Shown in pieces: positions 55,389-64,000 of a DNA stretch of 64,000 nucleotides. The position numbers were made by a program, and so were the translations under genes. This DNA comes from Verrucomicrobiota bacterium (GTDB taxonomy: Bacteria; Verrucomicrobiota; Lentisphaeria; JABSQK01; JAJFLO01): NCBI GenBank assembly GCA_021772635.1, contig JAJFLP010000087.1:1-64000 (forward strand). The letters are read 5' to 3'. The notes under the pieces were generated by a model that did not search any database, was not told where the DNA came from, and was given only the letters and a program-made list of their open reading frames with translations. The stretch's first letter is position 1. Every line of letters starts with the position of its first letter.

Positions 55389-55942
55389 CCCTTCTGACGA
55401 TACAGTGACAGATCGATCGCACCGGCCATCGCCGCAGTATCCAAGTCTTGGCATAGGGCGTTCCGGATCAATTCGATATGGGTTTCCGGAGCGTCGAGCA
55501 ATTGGTTGTAGTTCAGGATTAATAGATTCGCGTTAGGGTGATTATTCAACAGCCGAATGGTTTCGGCAAGATGCTGCTCGTAAATCGGCCGTATTTCGTC
55601 GTCCAAACAGGTTGCGTGGCCGCCACGGCGCTCGATCATAATGCGTTGTGAGGTCAGAATCTCGTCCATATTACGGTGCATGAAAATCACATTAAACGCA
55701 CCGTCATGCGGTATGTGCACCAATCGTTTCGAGACGATTTTTACAGCTCGTCCCGGGATTTGTGTCAGCCAATGGTTTTCGATGTGGAGCTGCTTAATCC
55801 TCTCCGACTCATAAAACCCGCGGGGGTTGTCCTCATCCGGCGTTCGTATGCCATCAGTTACGGGCGCGATACCCCCGGCAGCAAGCATCTGCATCATTAG
55901 CGATGTCCCGGACCGTGGAAGTCCAGTTACGATTGTAGTCAT
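55385..55942 (-). CDS. Sulfotransferase-like P-loop protein
   Basis: 185-residue protein with a sulfotransferase-type phosphosulfate loop at the very N-terminus, TTIVTGLPRSGTSLMMQML, and a second motif FNVIFMHRNMDEILTSQRIM resembling the 3'-phosphate-binding strand and helix. It is short compared with typical sulfotransferases (250 or more), though compact members of this length are common near glycan genes. It could sulfate a surface glycan or peptide; no PAPS synthesis genes are seen here. Its stop codon lies in a family A element, so a shortened C-terminus from element arrival is possible. Confidence 0.78.
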   Translation of the reverse strand: MTTIVTGLPRSGTSLMMQMLAAGGIAPVTDGIRTPDEDNPRGFYESERIKQLHIENHWLTQIPGRAVKIVSKRLVHIPHDGAFNVIFMHRNMDEILTSQRIMIERRGGHATCLDDEIRPIYEQHLAETIRLLNNHPNANLLILNYNQLLDAPETHIELIRNALCQDLDTAAMAGAIDLSLYRQKG

Positions 55943-56513
55943 AGGCTAAAGTTTAAGGGTTCGCTGTTCAAGGTTTATGGTTCATGGTTTCAGGGAGTTT
56001 TTATCCCGGCTTCGCTCGGGTGTATTTTAGTTGGAAACTTGGGTTAAGACACGCTAAAGCGTGAACTCCAACGGGGATCTTAGCAACACTAATCTTTTGG
56101 TATGCGAGTAGCGCCCGTTGGAGTTCACACTTTAGTGTGTCAACATGACCAAGTTTCGTAGGAGCCCACCAGTGGGTTTCCTTTTTAACCCACATTTTAC
56201 AATGCGAAACGGGCTCTCAATGTCGAAGATTTCCGCCAATTTTCAAGGGAGCAACCGTCCGACCCCGTTTCGCAGCCTCGGTTAATATTTAACGAAACTT
56301 TTTTATGGTAATCATTTGGAAGAATTCCGGAATATTCCAATCGTCAATCCAGCAGCCGATCCCGCGACTGCGGGAGAGACGGGCTCCTCGTTTTTAAGGA
56401 GGAATAACGTGCCAAATCGGCAATCGAAAATCGAAAATCCACAAAGGCTCAAGGGTTCAAGGGGGCAAGGCGGAGTTTCGTTAACTTTGGAATGCCGACT
56501 CCCTGAAACCCAA
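55943..56513. repeat. Repeat island: heptamers, inverted family D, palindromes
   Basis: Degenerate GGTTCAT heptamers lie at 55955-56000. An inverted family D copy lies at about 56045-56155 (AAAGCGTGAACTCCAACGGG and back) and the ACCAGTGGG block shared with 49.7 kb at 56155-56250. The CCCGCGACTGCGGG palindrome lies at about 56360-56385, followed by CAATCGAAAAT heptamers and AAGGGTTC repeats to 56470. No gene was recognised. Confidence 0.75.
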
Positions 56514-57821
56514 TCACTTTTGAAACGTTTCCGGTAGCCAGGTAACCATCTCCGGGATAAAAAGAACCATAAGTAACGCGATCAATTGAATAATGATAAA
56601 TGGTATTATACCCCGATAAATATGTCGAGTCTCAATAGTTTTCGGTGCGACTCCCTTCAGATAAAAAAGCGCGAATCCGAAAGGTGGCGTTAAAAATGAT
56701 GTTTGAAGATTCATCGCGAGCAGAATCCCCAGCCACAACGGATCAACACCCATACTGATCAAAATGGGTGATACAACCGGAACAATAATAAATATGATCT
56801 CGATGAAATCAATAAAAAAGCCGACGATAAATACGATAAGCATAACAATCAGAAGAAAGCGCCTTGGGCCTAAATCGAGTTTTAAAATTATATCTGCGAG
56901 ATAAACATCCCCTCCCATTCCACGGAAGACCAAGCCCAGGGCGGTGGCGCCGATCAGAATAAGAAATACCATACAAGTCAAGTGCGTCGTTTCGGACATC
57001 ACTCCGGTCAACGTCCGATAACTCATTTTTCCCCGGATTACGGTAAGAACTGACGCGCCCATCGCACCGACCGCGGCGGCCTCAGTCGGGGAAGCGATCC
57101 CGGCAAAGATCGAACCAAGTACTGCGATCATCAGTAAGAGAGGAGGGACGAATGCATGAGTGACCCGTTTTACGGCGGCCATACCGCGGAATTGTTCCAA
57201 TTCGGTTTCGGGCATTGCAGGTGCCGCGGATGGTTTGACGACTGCCAGGACAACGATCCAGCCGATGTAGAGCGTTACCAGCAAGCACCCTGGTATAACA
57301 GCGGCAAGGAACATATCTCCGACTGGCACGTTCAGGATGCTTCCCAAAAGGATTAATACTATGCTTGGTGGGATAATCTGTCCTAAGGTTCCGGAGGCCG
57401 CTATCGTGCCTGTCGCGACCTCCGGGCTGTAACCTCTCTTAAGCATTGTCGGAAGGCTCAGCAGCCCCATCGTGACGACTGTTGCACCAACGATTCCAGT
57501 CGACGCCGCTAATAAGCTTCCGACTGCGATAATCGATATTGCAAGGCCACCACGCAGGCGCCCAAATAAAAGTGCCATTGTTTCCAGCAATTCAACAGCC
57601 AACCCGGATTTCTCGAGCATGACGCCCATGTAAATAAACAACGGCACTGCGATCAGTACCGTGTTAGTCATTATCCCCCAGATTCTAAGCGGCAGTAGAT
57701 TGAGAAAATCAACGCCGACAGTTAGGATTCCGAAGAAGAGAGCGACCCCGCCAAGGGTGAATGCTATCGGAAATCCGAGGAGGATCAGGGTAAATAAGGT
57801 AATAAATAACAACAGCGGCAT
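56514..57821 (-). CDS. dctM: TRAP transporter large permease (DctM)
   Basis: Twelve-helix permease subunit of a tripartite ATP-independent periplasmic transporter, 435 residues, driven by the sodium or proton gradient. Family features are the N-terminal LLLFITLFTLILLGFPIAF, GLLSLPTMLKRGYSPEVATG, GTLGQIIPPSIVLILLGSI, ASPTEAAAVGAMGA and LQTSFLTPPFGFALFYLKG. It starts two bases after the DctQ stop. No DctP solute-binding gene is found next to the pair, so the substrate is unknown and the binding protein may be encoded elsewhere. Confidence 0.96.
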   Translation of the reverse strand: MPLLLFITLFTLILLGFPIAFTLGGVALFFGILTVGVDFLNLLPLRIWGIMTNTVLIAVPLFIYMGVMLEKSGLAVELLETMALLFGRLRGGLAISIIAVGSLLAASTGIVGATVVTMGLLSLPTMLKRGYSPEVATGTIAASGTLGQIIPPSIVLILLGSILNVPVGDMFLAAVIPGCLLVTLYIGWIVVLAVVKPSAAPAMPETELEQFRGMAAVKRVTHAFVPPLLLMIAVLGSIFAGIASPTEAAAVGAMGASVLTVIRGKMSYRTLTGVMSETTHLTCMVFLILIGATALGLVFRGMGGDVYLADIILKLDLGPRRFLLIVMLIVFIVGFFIDFIEIIFIIVPVVSPILISMGVDPLWLGILLAMNLQTSFLTPPFGFALFYLKGVAPKTIETRHIYRGIIPFIIIQLIALLMVLFIPEMVTWLPETFQK

Positions 57822-57823
57822 AC

Positions 57824-58366
57824 TCAGTTTTCGCCTGGCTTAGATGTTCCGCTGTGAAGGGCGCTGCCCGCAAGCGTCAGGATTGATTCAAAAGCAAGCG
57901 CGATGCCCTGAATTAGGATCAGTAGGAAGCCCGTGGGGATTATCGCTTTCAACAGGTATCGTGCCGGGAGGCCGCCGGGGTCCGGCGAAGTCTCTCTGAT
58001 CATGATTGAGTTTAGGACGAAATCTTTGGACGTCCAGATTATCAGGATAGAGAAGGGCAGGAGAAAGAGTATTGTACCGAGTAGATTTACCCAGGCCTTT
58101 CGGCGAGGAGACAATCCGGCATAAATAATGTCGACCCGTACGTGCTTGTCGTGTTTCAACGTGTACGCGGCGGCACCGATAAATATGATTGAAAATATAT
58201 GCCATTCCAGCTCTTGTACGCCGACCAGGCTACGCCCAAAAATATATCGCATCACAACGTCGAAACATACGACCACAACGAGAAGTGACGTCAACCAGGA
58301 TGTAAGACTCCCGATTACTTGATTGAGCTTGTTGCTGTACCGAATGTAATGCTGTAGAAATTTCAA
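57824..58366 (-). CDS. dctQ: TRAP transporter small permease (DctQ)
   Basis: Four-helix small membrane subunit of 180 residues that pairs with DctM. Typical are helix 1 (LTSWLTSLLVVVVCFDVVMR), the GVQELEWHIFSIIFIGAAAY segment between helices 1 and 2, and HVRVDIIYAGLSPRRKAWVN. The start is TTG with CGGA about six bases upstream. The downstream DctM gene follows after two bases, so both are translated from one message. Confidence 0.93.
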   Translation of the reverse strand: MKFLQHYIRYSNKLNQVIGSLTSWLTSLLVVVVCFDVVMRYIFGRSLVGVQELEWHIFSIIFIGAAAYTLKHDKHVRVDIIYAGLSPRRKAWVNLLGTILFLLPFSILIIWTSKDFVLNSIMIRETSPDPGGLPARYLLKAIIPTGFLLILIQGIALAFESILTLAGSALHSGTSKPGEN

Positions 58367-58410
58367 ATTAATCCGTTTGGTAACGATTCTATTATGCCGG
58401 CAGAAATTTA

Positions 58411-58487
58411 TGTTGCGTGATGCGTGTTGTGTGATGCGTGTTGCGTGATGCGTGTTGCGTATTGCGTGATGCGTGATGCGTGTTGTG
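58411..58487. repeat. Tandem heptamer repeat, TGNTGCG type (11 units)
   Basis: Units TGTTGCG and TGATGCG alternate; same family as 5768-5851. The rest of the 58367-58641 gap shows a partial family C dyad (CACTGC-TT-GCAAAA at about 58563) and no gene. Confidence 0.9.
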
Positions 58488-58641
58488 TGCGGGCTGGATA
58501 TCGTATTGTTTTCGTCGAATTTGTCAATAATTTAATGATGATTAGCTGCATTTAGTAATAGCACTGCTTGCAAAAGTCTATTTGAACCATCTTATAGCGG
58601 AAAACGTATAAGCGGGAGATTCTCGTTGAAATCGGGGAATA

Positions 58642-58823
58642 CTAGCCTGATCTAGGCATGAATTTCTACTGCGAAATCGTATATCGTCTGATCTTAAAGA
58701 CTTTCAAAGAACCTAAGACTTCGAAATAGTTCACTATTCCGTCAGCCTTAGAACCCCCGCAATTCATTAACCTCAAGAGTTCTACGACTTCTCGCAACAA
58801 AATTTGTGCATAATGCAGGCTAG
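58642..58823 (+). mobile_element. Family A MITE-like element, copy 4 (182 bp)
   Basis: CTAGCCTGATCTAGGCATGA at the left end and GTGCATAATGCAGGCTAG at the right. The interior is diverged from the 183-bp pair but shares its right half with 28567-28648. Confidence 0.82.
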
Positions 58824-58912
58824 CTGTTTAACGACGAAAACCGACTACATCTTTCCAACCCGCGACCGTCCACCCACGTGTACGGTCTAAACTATCTCCG
58901 CCCAGGATATCG

Positions 58913-60778
58913 ATGGCCACACCGTTCGCATTATTGAATTTTAAACTAAGCGATTCTCCGAATCTTGACGGGCGATTGTATACCGATTTCGAAAAAGTTA
59001 TCAGTACGGACAAGGTCACAGAGATTTTGGATTGCATTGCGGAGATCGAGTCGTGGACAGCGGCGGGATATCATGCGGTTGGATATCTCACCTATGAAGC
59101 GGCGCCGGCCTTCGATACAGCGTTAGCCACCAATGCCCCGACTCCAGGGCAATCCTTACTGTGGTTCGGAATCTGCAGAGAACCCCGTATTTTGGAAGAG
59201 GACGAAAATGGCGAGGTTCGGTTTTATGACGATCAATTCTCATTCGATTTCAGGCGGTACCGACGTCGCGATGGCGGCCAGAAAGGCTCCATCAGGGGTA
59301 TGGGCTCGGGCTATCAGATCTCAGAGGCTCTGCCGCTGATTTCCAAGAAGCAATATACCAGTGCATTTACCGAGATCATGGACCGCATTTCAAACGGCGA
59401 AACGTATCAGATTAATTTTACTTTTCCCTTGGAATCGCATTTTTCAGGGGAAGTCTTTGGATTCTATCAAGACTTGCGGAGCGCGCAGTCCGCGAACTAC
59501 AGTGCATGGATTCATACGGGCGAAGATGATGTACTTTCGGTATCCCCGGAACTTTTCTTTGAAATCTGCGGAGACACAATAAGAACACGTCCAATGAAAG
59601 GGACCAGGCCAAGGGGTAGAAACGTGGAAGAAGATGAAAAAATCTGTCGCGAACTGATGGCTAGTCCCAAGGACAATTCCGAGAACGTAATGATCGTGGA
59701 TCTGTTGAGAAATGACTTCGGGCGTATCGCTCAGACCGGCACTGTCCACGTAACGTCGTTATTTAACGCGGAACTGTATCCGACCGTAATACAGATGACA
59801 TCGGAAGTACAGGCACGTCTGCAGGCGAATATTTCGATCATTGACGTTTTTAAGGCTCTGTTTCCACCCGGCTCGGTCACCGGTGCACCTAAGGTCAAAA
59901 CTATGGAAATTATAGCGGCGTGTGAGAAGGTTCCCCGCGGCGTCTATTGCGGCGCGGTCGGTTTTCTTTTACCAGGGGGCGGTGCGTCGTTCAACGTCCC
60001 GATCCGAACGCTGACGATTGACGCTGCAGGTTGTACCAAATACCATGTCGGCAGTGGGTTGGTTGCGGACTCAAGTGGAGAAGAGGAATATGACGAGTGT
60101 CTATTGAAAGCGGGGTTATTTGCCCACCTTCAATATCGGAAATTGCAGCTGATTGAGACAATGTTATTCGAACCGGCGACAGGAATCGCGCTTCTGGATC
60201 GACATATAACGCGGTTGACAACTTCCGCGAGATACTTTGGCTTCACGTGCGATTCAAGCGCGATGAGGAAAGGGTTGTCGGTAAAATCCACCCAGTGGCG
60301 AACGCCACAGAAGATTCGCTTGCTGCTGTCTCGTAACGGTTCCTGTGTAATTGAAGCGTCTGAGTTCAAGCAGAAGAAAAACACGATTAGTAAGGTCCGT
60401 CTTGCTATGTCTCCGGTCAATAGTCGAGACCCGTTCTTATATCACAAGACGACGAATCGAAAAGCATACGACGAATCAAGTACGAATCTGGGCGGGGTCG
60501 ATGATATAATCTTTTACAACGATTGCGGTGAGATTACCGAAAGCAGCATCGCGAATATCATGATCGAGCAGAACGGCGACTGGATAACGCCGCCGATTCA
60601 ATGCGGTTTACTGCCCGGAACCATGCGGGCGGAATTATTAGCGGCCGGGTCGATAAAAGAGGGAATCATTACGATAGAGAGTCTCTATCAGGCAACCCGC
60701 GTGCGTTTGATGAACTCAGTGCGTGGGCAATACGATGTTCAACTCGAGGCGCATCCGGCTAGTGTATCGTGTACGTAA
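58913..60778 (+). CDS. Fused aminodeoxychorismate synthase component I and aminodeoxychorismate lyase (PabB-PabC)
   Basis: Folate-pathway enzyme of 621 residues making p-aminobenzoate from chorismate. Residues 1-400 are PabB-like: SNGETYQINFTFP, the substrate region MKGTRPRGRN, LLRNDFGRIAQTG, FPPGSVTGAPKVK and GVYCGAVGF. From about 410 the PLP-dependent lyase follows, with LLDRHITRLTTSARYFGF, the Schiff-base Lys in LYHKTTNRKAYDE, and TESSIANIMIEQ plus GLLPGTMRAELL. This fusion is well known. A glutamine amidotransferase (PabA) is not adjacent. AGGA five bases before ATG 58913 supports the start. The last codons (SVSCT and TAA) lie in the terminal inverted repeat of a downstream element. Confidence 0.95.
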   Translation: MATPFALLNFKLSDSPNLDGRLYTDFEKVISTDKVTEILDCIAEIESWTAAGYHAVGYLTYEAAPAFDTALATNAPTPGQSLLWFGICREPRILEEDENGEVRFYDDQFSFDFRRYRRRDGGQKGSIRGMGSGYQISEALPLISKKQYTSAFTEIMDRISNGETYQINFTFPLESHFSGEVFGFYQDLRSAQSANYSAWIHTGEDDVLSVSPELFFEICGDTIRTRPMKGTRPRGRNVEEDEKICRELMASPKDNSENVMIVDLLRNDFGRIAQTGTVHVTSLFNAELYPTVIQMTSEVQARLQANISIIDVFKALFPPGSVTGAPKVKTMEIIAACEKVPRGVYCGAVGFLLPGGGASFNVPIRTLTIDAAGCTKYHVGSGLVADSSGEEEYDECLLKAGLFAHLQYRKLQLIETMLFEPATGIALLDRHITRLTTSARYFGFTCDSSAMRKGLSVKSTQWRTPQKIRLLLSRNGSCVIEASEFKQKKNTISKVRLAMSPVNSRDPFLYHKTTNRKAYDESSTNLGGVDDIIFYNDCGEITESSIANIMIEQNGDWITPPIQCGLLPGTMRAELLAAGSIKEGIITIESLYQATRVRLMNSVRGQYDVQLEAHPASVSCT

Positions 60779-60945
60779 TTCGTTGTATTATGATTGTGCC
60801 TAATTTGAATGCAGCGATTGAGGAACGGACATACCTGTAGGTCTGTCCTTCCTAAGTCGCCGTGAACCTGCGCCAAAAGAGGCATAACCTGAGGCGACGA
60901 AATGCCTCTCGTCATAACACAATGAATTACGCACACGACACACTA
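60760..60945. mobile_element. Element with 34-bp terminal inverted repeats between convergent genes
   Basis: Left arm 60760-60793 starts TAGTGTATCGTGTACGTAAT. Right arm 60912-60945 reads, inverted, TAGTGTGTCGTGTGCGTAAT; four or so positions differ. The interior carries a GGACATACCT/AGGTCTGTCC hairpin. The left arm overlaps the last five codons and stop of pabBC. The right arm ends exactly with the TAG stop of the AT-hook gene. Confidence 0.88.
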
Positions 60946-61956
60946 CTCCAAATTTCGAAGGCGCGGGCGTTTGAGGTTGTCCGAGCAGATCATACGGATC
61001 GTGTTCATTGGCAGATCGAATTTTTCTGCCACATATTTGTAGCTTTTCTTTGAAACGTTTTTCATGTGAAAGATCTTCTCGCGAAGTTCTGGCGGGTGCG
61101 CGAGTACAGCTTTCTTGATCGACTCTTGCTGGGATTTCTTATTACTGTCAGAACTGCTTGCCGGGCTGGAACCGCCACTGCTTTCCAGTTCGACGTAGTA
61201 CTTACATATTTTCTTGACATCATCTTTTGGAATTTCGTACTCCTCTGACAATGCAGCGTAGCTTTTTTTGAGATCTACCCGCGTTGCATACAGTTTGTCG
61301 CAGATTTTCTTGGAATACGTGTCTAGAATTAAGTTTTCGCTCTTCCCATTAGTTTTTGCAGCTGCTTTCTGCCGGGCACTTTTCGTGTCTTTAGTCTTAG
61401 CTTTAGTCGCCGACGGTTCCGGTTTTTCCGTAGGTGCCGGACTCTTACGCGGCCGTCCGCGCTTACGTTTCGGAGCAAGATCTTTCTCTTCGAATTGTTG
61501 AAGACTGACCTCCGCTATCAACGGTGCATTTGTGATATCAGGTACTTTCCCGGGGCCAAGGAGGTCGCAGTCGATTAAGGGGTGATGAACCATGTGGACG
61601 TCAATCAACTCAATTTCCGTGGACGCGACAACCTTTGCGACTCGGCCGATCACGGCAGAAAATTGTTTACTATCCATCGTCCGTAGTACGCCTTTAGTGA
61701 CGGTAAAACGAAACGATAGGTCCTGGTCCTCGTACATGAAGCTCAGCATGTTATCGCGACAGTAAACGAACTTCATGTCAATCGTAAGGTAAATATAACC
61801 ATTCTCAACTTCGACGTCCCGTGCGTAGAATGATCGGTCTTCGATGGAGACGTTCCGAATTGGAAAATTTTGAATGATCGGAAGCCAAAAATAATATGCC
61901 TTATGCTGCTTTACTTTATGGAGAATATCATTTGTTACGTATAAAAGGTTAGCCAT
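60943..61956 (-). CDS. AT-hook protein with two homologous HTH-like repeats
   Basis: 337 residues, family not recognised. Residues 1-160 form an alpha/beta domain with strands such as YIYLTIDMKFVYC and IELIDVHMVHHPL. An AT-hook follows (RKRGRPRK, 164-171), then a Lys/Ala/Thr-rich linker to about 205. Two C-terminal segments are alike: KKSYAALSEEYEIPKDDVKK with IC (about 230-251) and KKSYKYVAEKFDLPMNTIRM with IC (about 303-324). Both have the helix-turn-helix spacing of small DNA-binding domains. A DNA-binding regulator or nucleoid-type role is likely. AGGA eight bases before the ATG supports the start. The stop is provided by the neighbouring inverted-repeat element. Confidence 0.75.
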   Translation of the reverse strand: MANLLYVTNDILHKVKQHKAYYFWLPIIQNFPIRNVSIEDRSFYARDVEVENGYIYLTIDMKFVYCRDNMLSFMYEDQDLSFRFTVTKGVLRTMDSKQFSAVIGRVAKVVASTEIELIDVHMVHHPLIDCDLLGPGKVPDITNAPLIAEVSLQQFEEKDLAPKRKRGRPRKSPAPTEKPEPSATKAKTKDTKSARQKAAAKTNGKSENLILDTYSKKICDKLYATRVDLKKSYAALSEEYEIPKDDVKKICKYYVELESSGGSSPASSSDSNKKSQQESIKKAVLAHPPELREKIFHMKNVSKKSYKYVAEKFDLPMNTIRMICSDNLKRPRLRNLE

Positions 61957-62159
61957 TTCTAAGATCCTGTCCGAAGTTTAGATTGTTTCTTATCGGGTCG
62001 CGGCAGTTAAGAAGTGTTTTCTCTCACCAGTGAACTGTGGCTACGATAAAGTCGGGCCGTTTCCGGCGTCATGCGACACTGGCGGGGCCCAATTTATTTT
62101 AGAACCTAACCAGTAGCGAGTACAGTGCTAATCTAAAATGACGATTGCACATTGCAAGT

Positions 62160-64000
62160 TTAAAAGATGTGATGACGACAATTAGGAATTGATTCGAGAA
62201 AATACTTGCCGTAATTCGACCGTACGATGCGTCGATCCAGAACAACTATAATTCCTTTATCCGTTCGGCTTCGTATCAGCCGGCCGAAACCCTGGCGGAA
62301 TTTTAATACTGCTTCAGGCAAGAAGTAATCCTGAAAGGAATTTCCGCCGTCGCTCTCGATTTTTGCCTTCCGAGCTGCGATCAGCGGATGCGACGGCACC
62401 GCGAAAGGGAGTTTTACGATAATGACGTTACTCAAGGATTCCCCCGGAACGTCGACGCCCATCCAGAAACTGTCTGTTCCAAAGATTACGGAATTTTTGT
62501 CCTCTCGAAAGATGTCCAGCATTTTACTGCGTCGAAGATCTTTCCCCTGCGTGAGTAGGGTAATGCTGTTTGTACGAAAAAAATCGTCGAGAAGATCTGC
62601 GACGTGATACATCATTCTGTAGCTCGTGAAGAGTACAAACGCTTTACCGCGTGATTGGATGATGAATCGCTTAATTTGCTCGGCCGCCGCGGTATTGAAG
62701 TTGTCCGTATCGCTTGGGGCCGGCATTTCGCTGTGTGGAATATATAAATTGACGTTCGTTCTAAAGTCGAAAGGCGAATCAAGAATTAGCGATTCGGCAT
62801 GATCAGCACCGATTCGTTTCTTGAAATGCGTTAGACTTTCGTTAAACGCCAGTGTCGCGCTGGTAAGGATGACAGATCTGTTATCCGTAAACAAGGCCTC
62901 CTTTAAAATAGTATCCACCTCAATAGGGACGATGTTAAACGCGATATTGCGAAAGTTACGGTCGTTACTTTCGAACCAGTAGACGCATCCGGCGAGCGCC
63001 ATCGAGATAAAGTCACGAATCCTTCCCCGGGCATCTTTGAGCCGTAGTCGTAAGTTCTCAATTTCATTCTTGAAATCCTGACTGTAATTATCATCTTCCG
63101 TCAGCAAATTCAGCTCGTCTTCTACGGTGACCCAGGAGTCCTCGAAGTTAAACGGGATTTGGTCCGGCGTCGTGTATTGGATCGGGTTTCTCCCTTGCGT
63201 ATTAAGCCATTCCGTGAGACGCGACAGGAAACGCTCCGTTTGGTCTCTTGCAGCGGTGGCGGCGGCTCGCGCCCGAAGTGCTCCGGACTTCAGCAACAGC
63301 CCATTATTAGTCTTTGGATTGTATAGACGGTTGAATATAAACCGGATGCCGGCGGTAGTTACCCGTACTCCGAGATGCGTCGCCGCTGCGTTTTCGAGAC
63401 AGTGCGCCTCGTCTATAATTACTGCATCGTAATCCGGAAGCACGCTTTGAGCGTTATCTGTATCACGGCGGAGAGCCAGATCCGTGCATAGCAGTGCATG
63501 GTTTGCAACCACGAGATCCGCGCTGAAAAGTCTGCGTCGTGCCTTTAGAAAAAAGCAATCACCAGATGAGCTTTTCTGCTCGTTAATGCAATTGCCGCCT
63601 TCGCTGCAAATGACGGACCAAGATTGCTCAGATGGTAGAAATTCCAGATCCGCGCGCGACCCGTCCGTTGTGTCCTCAGCCCAATTCGCGATTCTTTGGA
63701 TCTCCGGGATTAAATCGTTAGACGGGAGGTATTCCGGTTGATTTGCTATTAGGTTCTCGAGCCGACGCCGGCATAGATAGTTGCCGCGGCCTTTAGCCAA
63801 CGCTGCCTTAAACGGAACCTCCAGGAGTTTCGCTAATAACGGGATGTCACGATTTATAAGTTGCTCTTGCAGTGCTATAGTATGCGTCGCGATTACGACT
63901 GGTTTCCCAGTTCGATGTGCATAATGAATTGCCGGAATTAAATACGCAAAGCTTTTGCCGACTCCTGTCGGCGCTTCTATACAGTTGCATCCGTGATTTA
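62160..64000 (-). CDS. DinG/XPD-type iron-sulfur helicase (5' end cut by window)
   Basis: ATP-dependent DNA helicase of the superfamily 2 XPD/DinG group. The frame stays open to the window edge, where motif I (IEAPTGVGKSFAYLIP, about 63945-63992) is readable, so the TTG at 63800 is not the start. Four Cys for a 4Fe-4S cluster are visible: NYLC, then VICSEGGNC, then SGDCFF. Motif II is VIIDEAHCLE, and the C-terminal helicase motifs are ILTSATLAF, FGTDSFWMGVDVPGE and FRQGFGRLIRS. It probably unwinds damaged or R-loop-containing DNA. The gene is incomplete here. The 61957-62159 gap shows nothing recognised. Confidence 0.94.
   Translation of the reverse strand, partial: NHGCNCIEAPTGVGKSFAYLIPAIHYAHRTGKPVVIATHTIALQEQLINRDIPLLAKLLEVPFKAALAKGRGNYLCRRRLENLIANQPEYLPSNDLIPEIQRIANWAEDTTDGSRADLEFLPSEQSWSVICSEGGNCINEQKSSSGDCFFLKARRRLFSADLVVANHALLCTDLALRRDTDNAQSVLPDYDAVIIDEAHCLENAAATHLGVRVTTAGIRFIFNRLYNPKTNNGLLLKSGALRARAAATAARDQTERFLSRLTEWLNTQGRNPIQYTTPDQIPFNFEDSWVTVEDELNLLTEDDNYSQDFKNEIENLRLRLKDARGRIRDFISMALAGCVYWFESNDRNFRNIAFNIVPIEVDTILKEALFTDNRSVILTSATLAFNESLTHFKKRIGADHAESLILDSPFDFRTNVNLYIPHSEMPAPSDTDNFNTAAAEQIKRFIIQSRGKAFVLFTSYRMMYHVADLLDDFFRTNSITLLTQGKDLRRSKMLDIFREDKNSVIFGTDSFWMGVDVPGESLSNVIIVKLPFAVPSHPLIAARKAKIESDGGNSFQDYFLPEAVLKFRQGFGRLIRSRTDKGIIVVLDRRIVRSNYGKYFLESIPNCRHHIF

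Noticed and set aside
58828-59037. Minus-strand frame antisense to the pabBC start
   Set aside because: No recognisable domain; considered as a decayed gene tail next to family A copy 4, but the evidence is too thin.

Overview
The window looks like the chromosome of an uncultivated, Gram-negative, free-living bacterium with moderate G+C. The gene set is roughly four fifths protein-coding. It mixes an envelope-polysaccharide locus, three Hanks-type Ser/Thr kinases, type II secretion pseudopilins, mreB, mutS, rseP and a TRAP transporter. Two pseudopilins have lost the usual Gly before the prepilin cleavage site, a habit I associate with Lentisphaerota-like members of the PVC group. The rank is therefore a guess (PVC-like, possibly Lentisphaerota); no rRNA or tRNA gene was seen that could settle it.

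Layout. 0.2-11.5 kb is a surface polysaccharide region: GNAT, GT2 glycosyltransferase, DegT aminotransferase, lipid-linked sugar-phosphate transferase, CapK/PaaK-like ligase, CapD-type dehydratase, GT39-type membrane glycosyltransferase and a UbiA-like enzyme. 11.5-28 kb is mainly minus-strand signalling and proteolysis: four-helix-bundle protein, kinase plus cyclic-nucleotide domain, RseP, M42 peptidase, a GspE/PilB ATPase fused to a receiver, a PAS histidine kinase, a HEAT-repeat kinase and a receiver-kinase fusion. 30.1-35.8 kb carries gspK-J-I-H-like pseudopilins on the minus strand. 36-42.3 kb is sugar metabolism: GH94 phosphorylase-like protein, phosphoglucomutase and 6-phosphogluconate dehydrogenase. 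42.8-64 kb is mixed: methyltransferase, RNase PH, uracil-DNA glycosylase, cis-prenyltransferase, MreB, MutS, secreted protein, hybrid histidine kinase, sulfotransferase-like protein, TRAP permeases, PabB-PabC fusion, AT-hook/HTH-like protein and a DinG-type helicase cut by the window edge.

The striking feature is the intergenic DNA (about 13 kb), which is packed with dispersed, mostly palindromic repeats that I group by eye. Family A: ~183-bp MITE-like elements bounded by CTAG. Family B: inverted ATTACGA-rich elements ending in AGCGAAC. Family C: ~100-bp elements with a TACTGC-NN-GCAGTA dyad. Family D/F: a ~295-bp composite containing a CATGAAG hairpin and an AACTCCAACG hairpin. Family G: a short CGCGACGAATCGCG element. 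In addition there are many tandem repeats of period 7. Several elements start exactly at, or inside, the 3' ends of genes and supply the stop codon and sometimes the last codons. No transposase gene is visible, so any mobilising enzyme would be elsewhere. I consider this repeat system the most interesting content of the window.

How genes may work together. The polysaccharide genes could build and export a polyprenol-linked glycan, with the cis-prenyltransferase supplying the lipid. The kinases, histidine kinases and receiver fusions form a dense signalling set, and the receiver on the secretion ATPase suggests two-component control of a pilus or type II machine. Pgm, Gnd and the GH94 protein fit glycan phosphorolysis feeding the hexose-phosphate pool. 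These links are inferences from neighbourhood.
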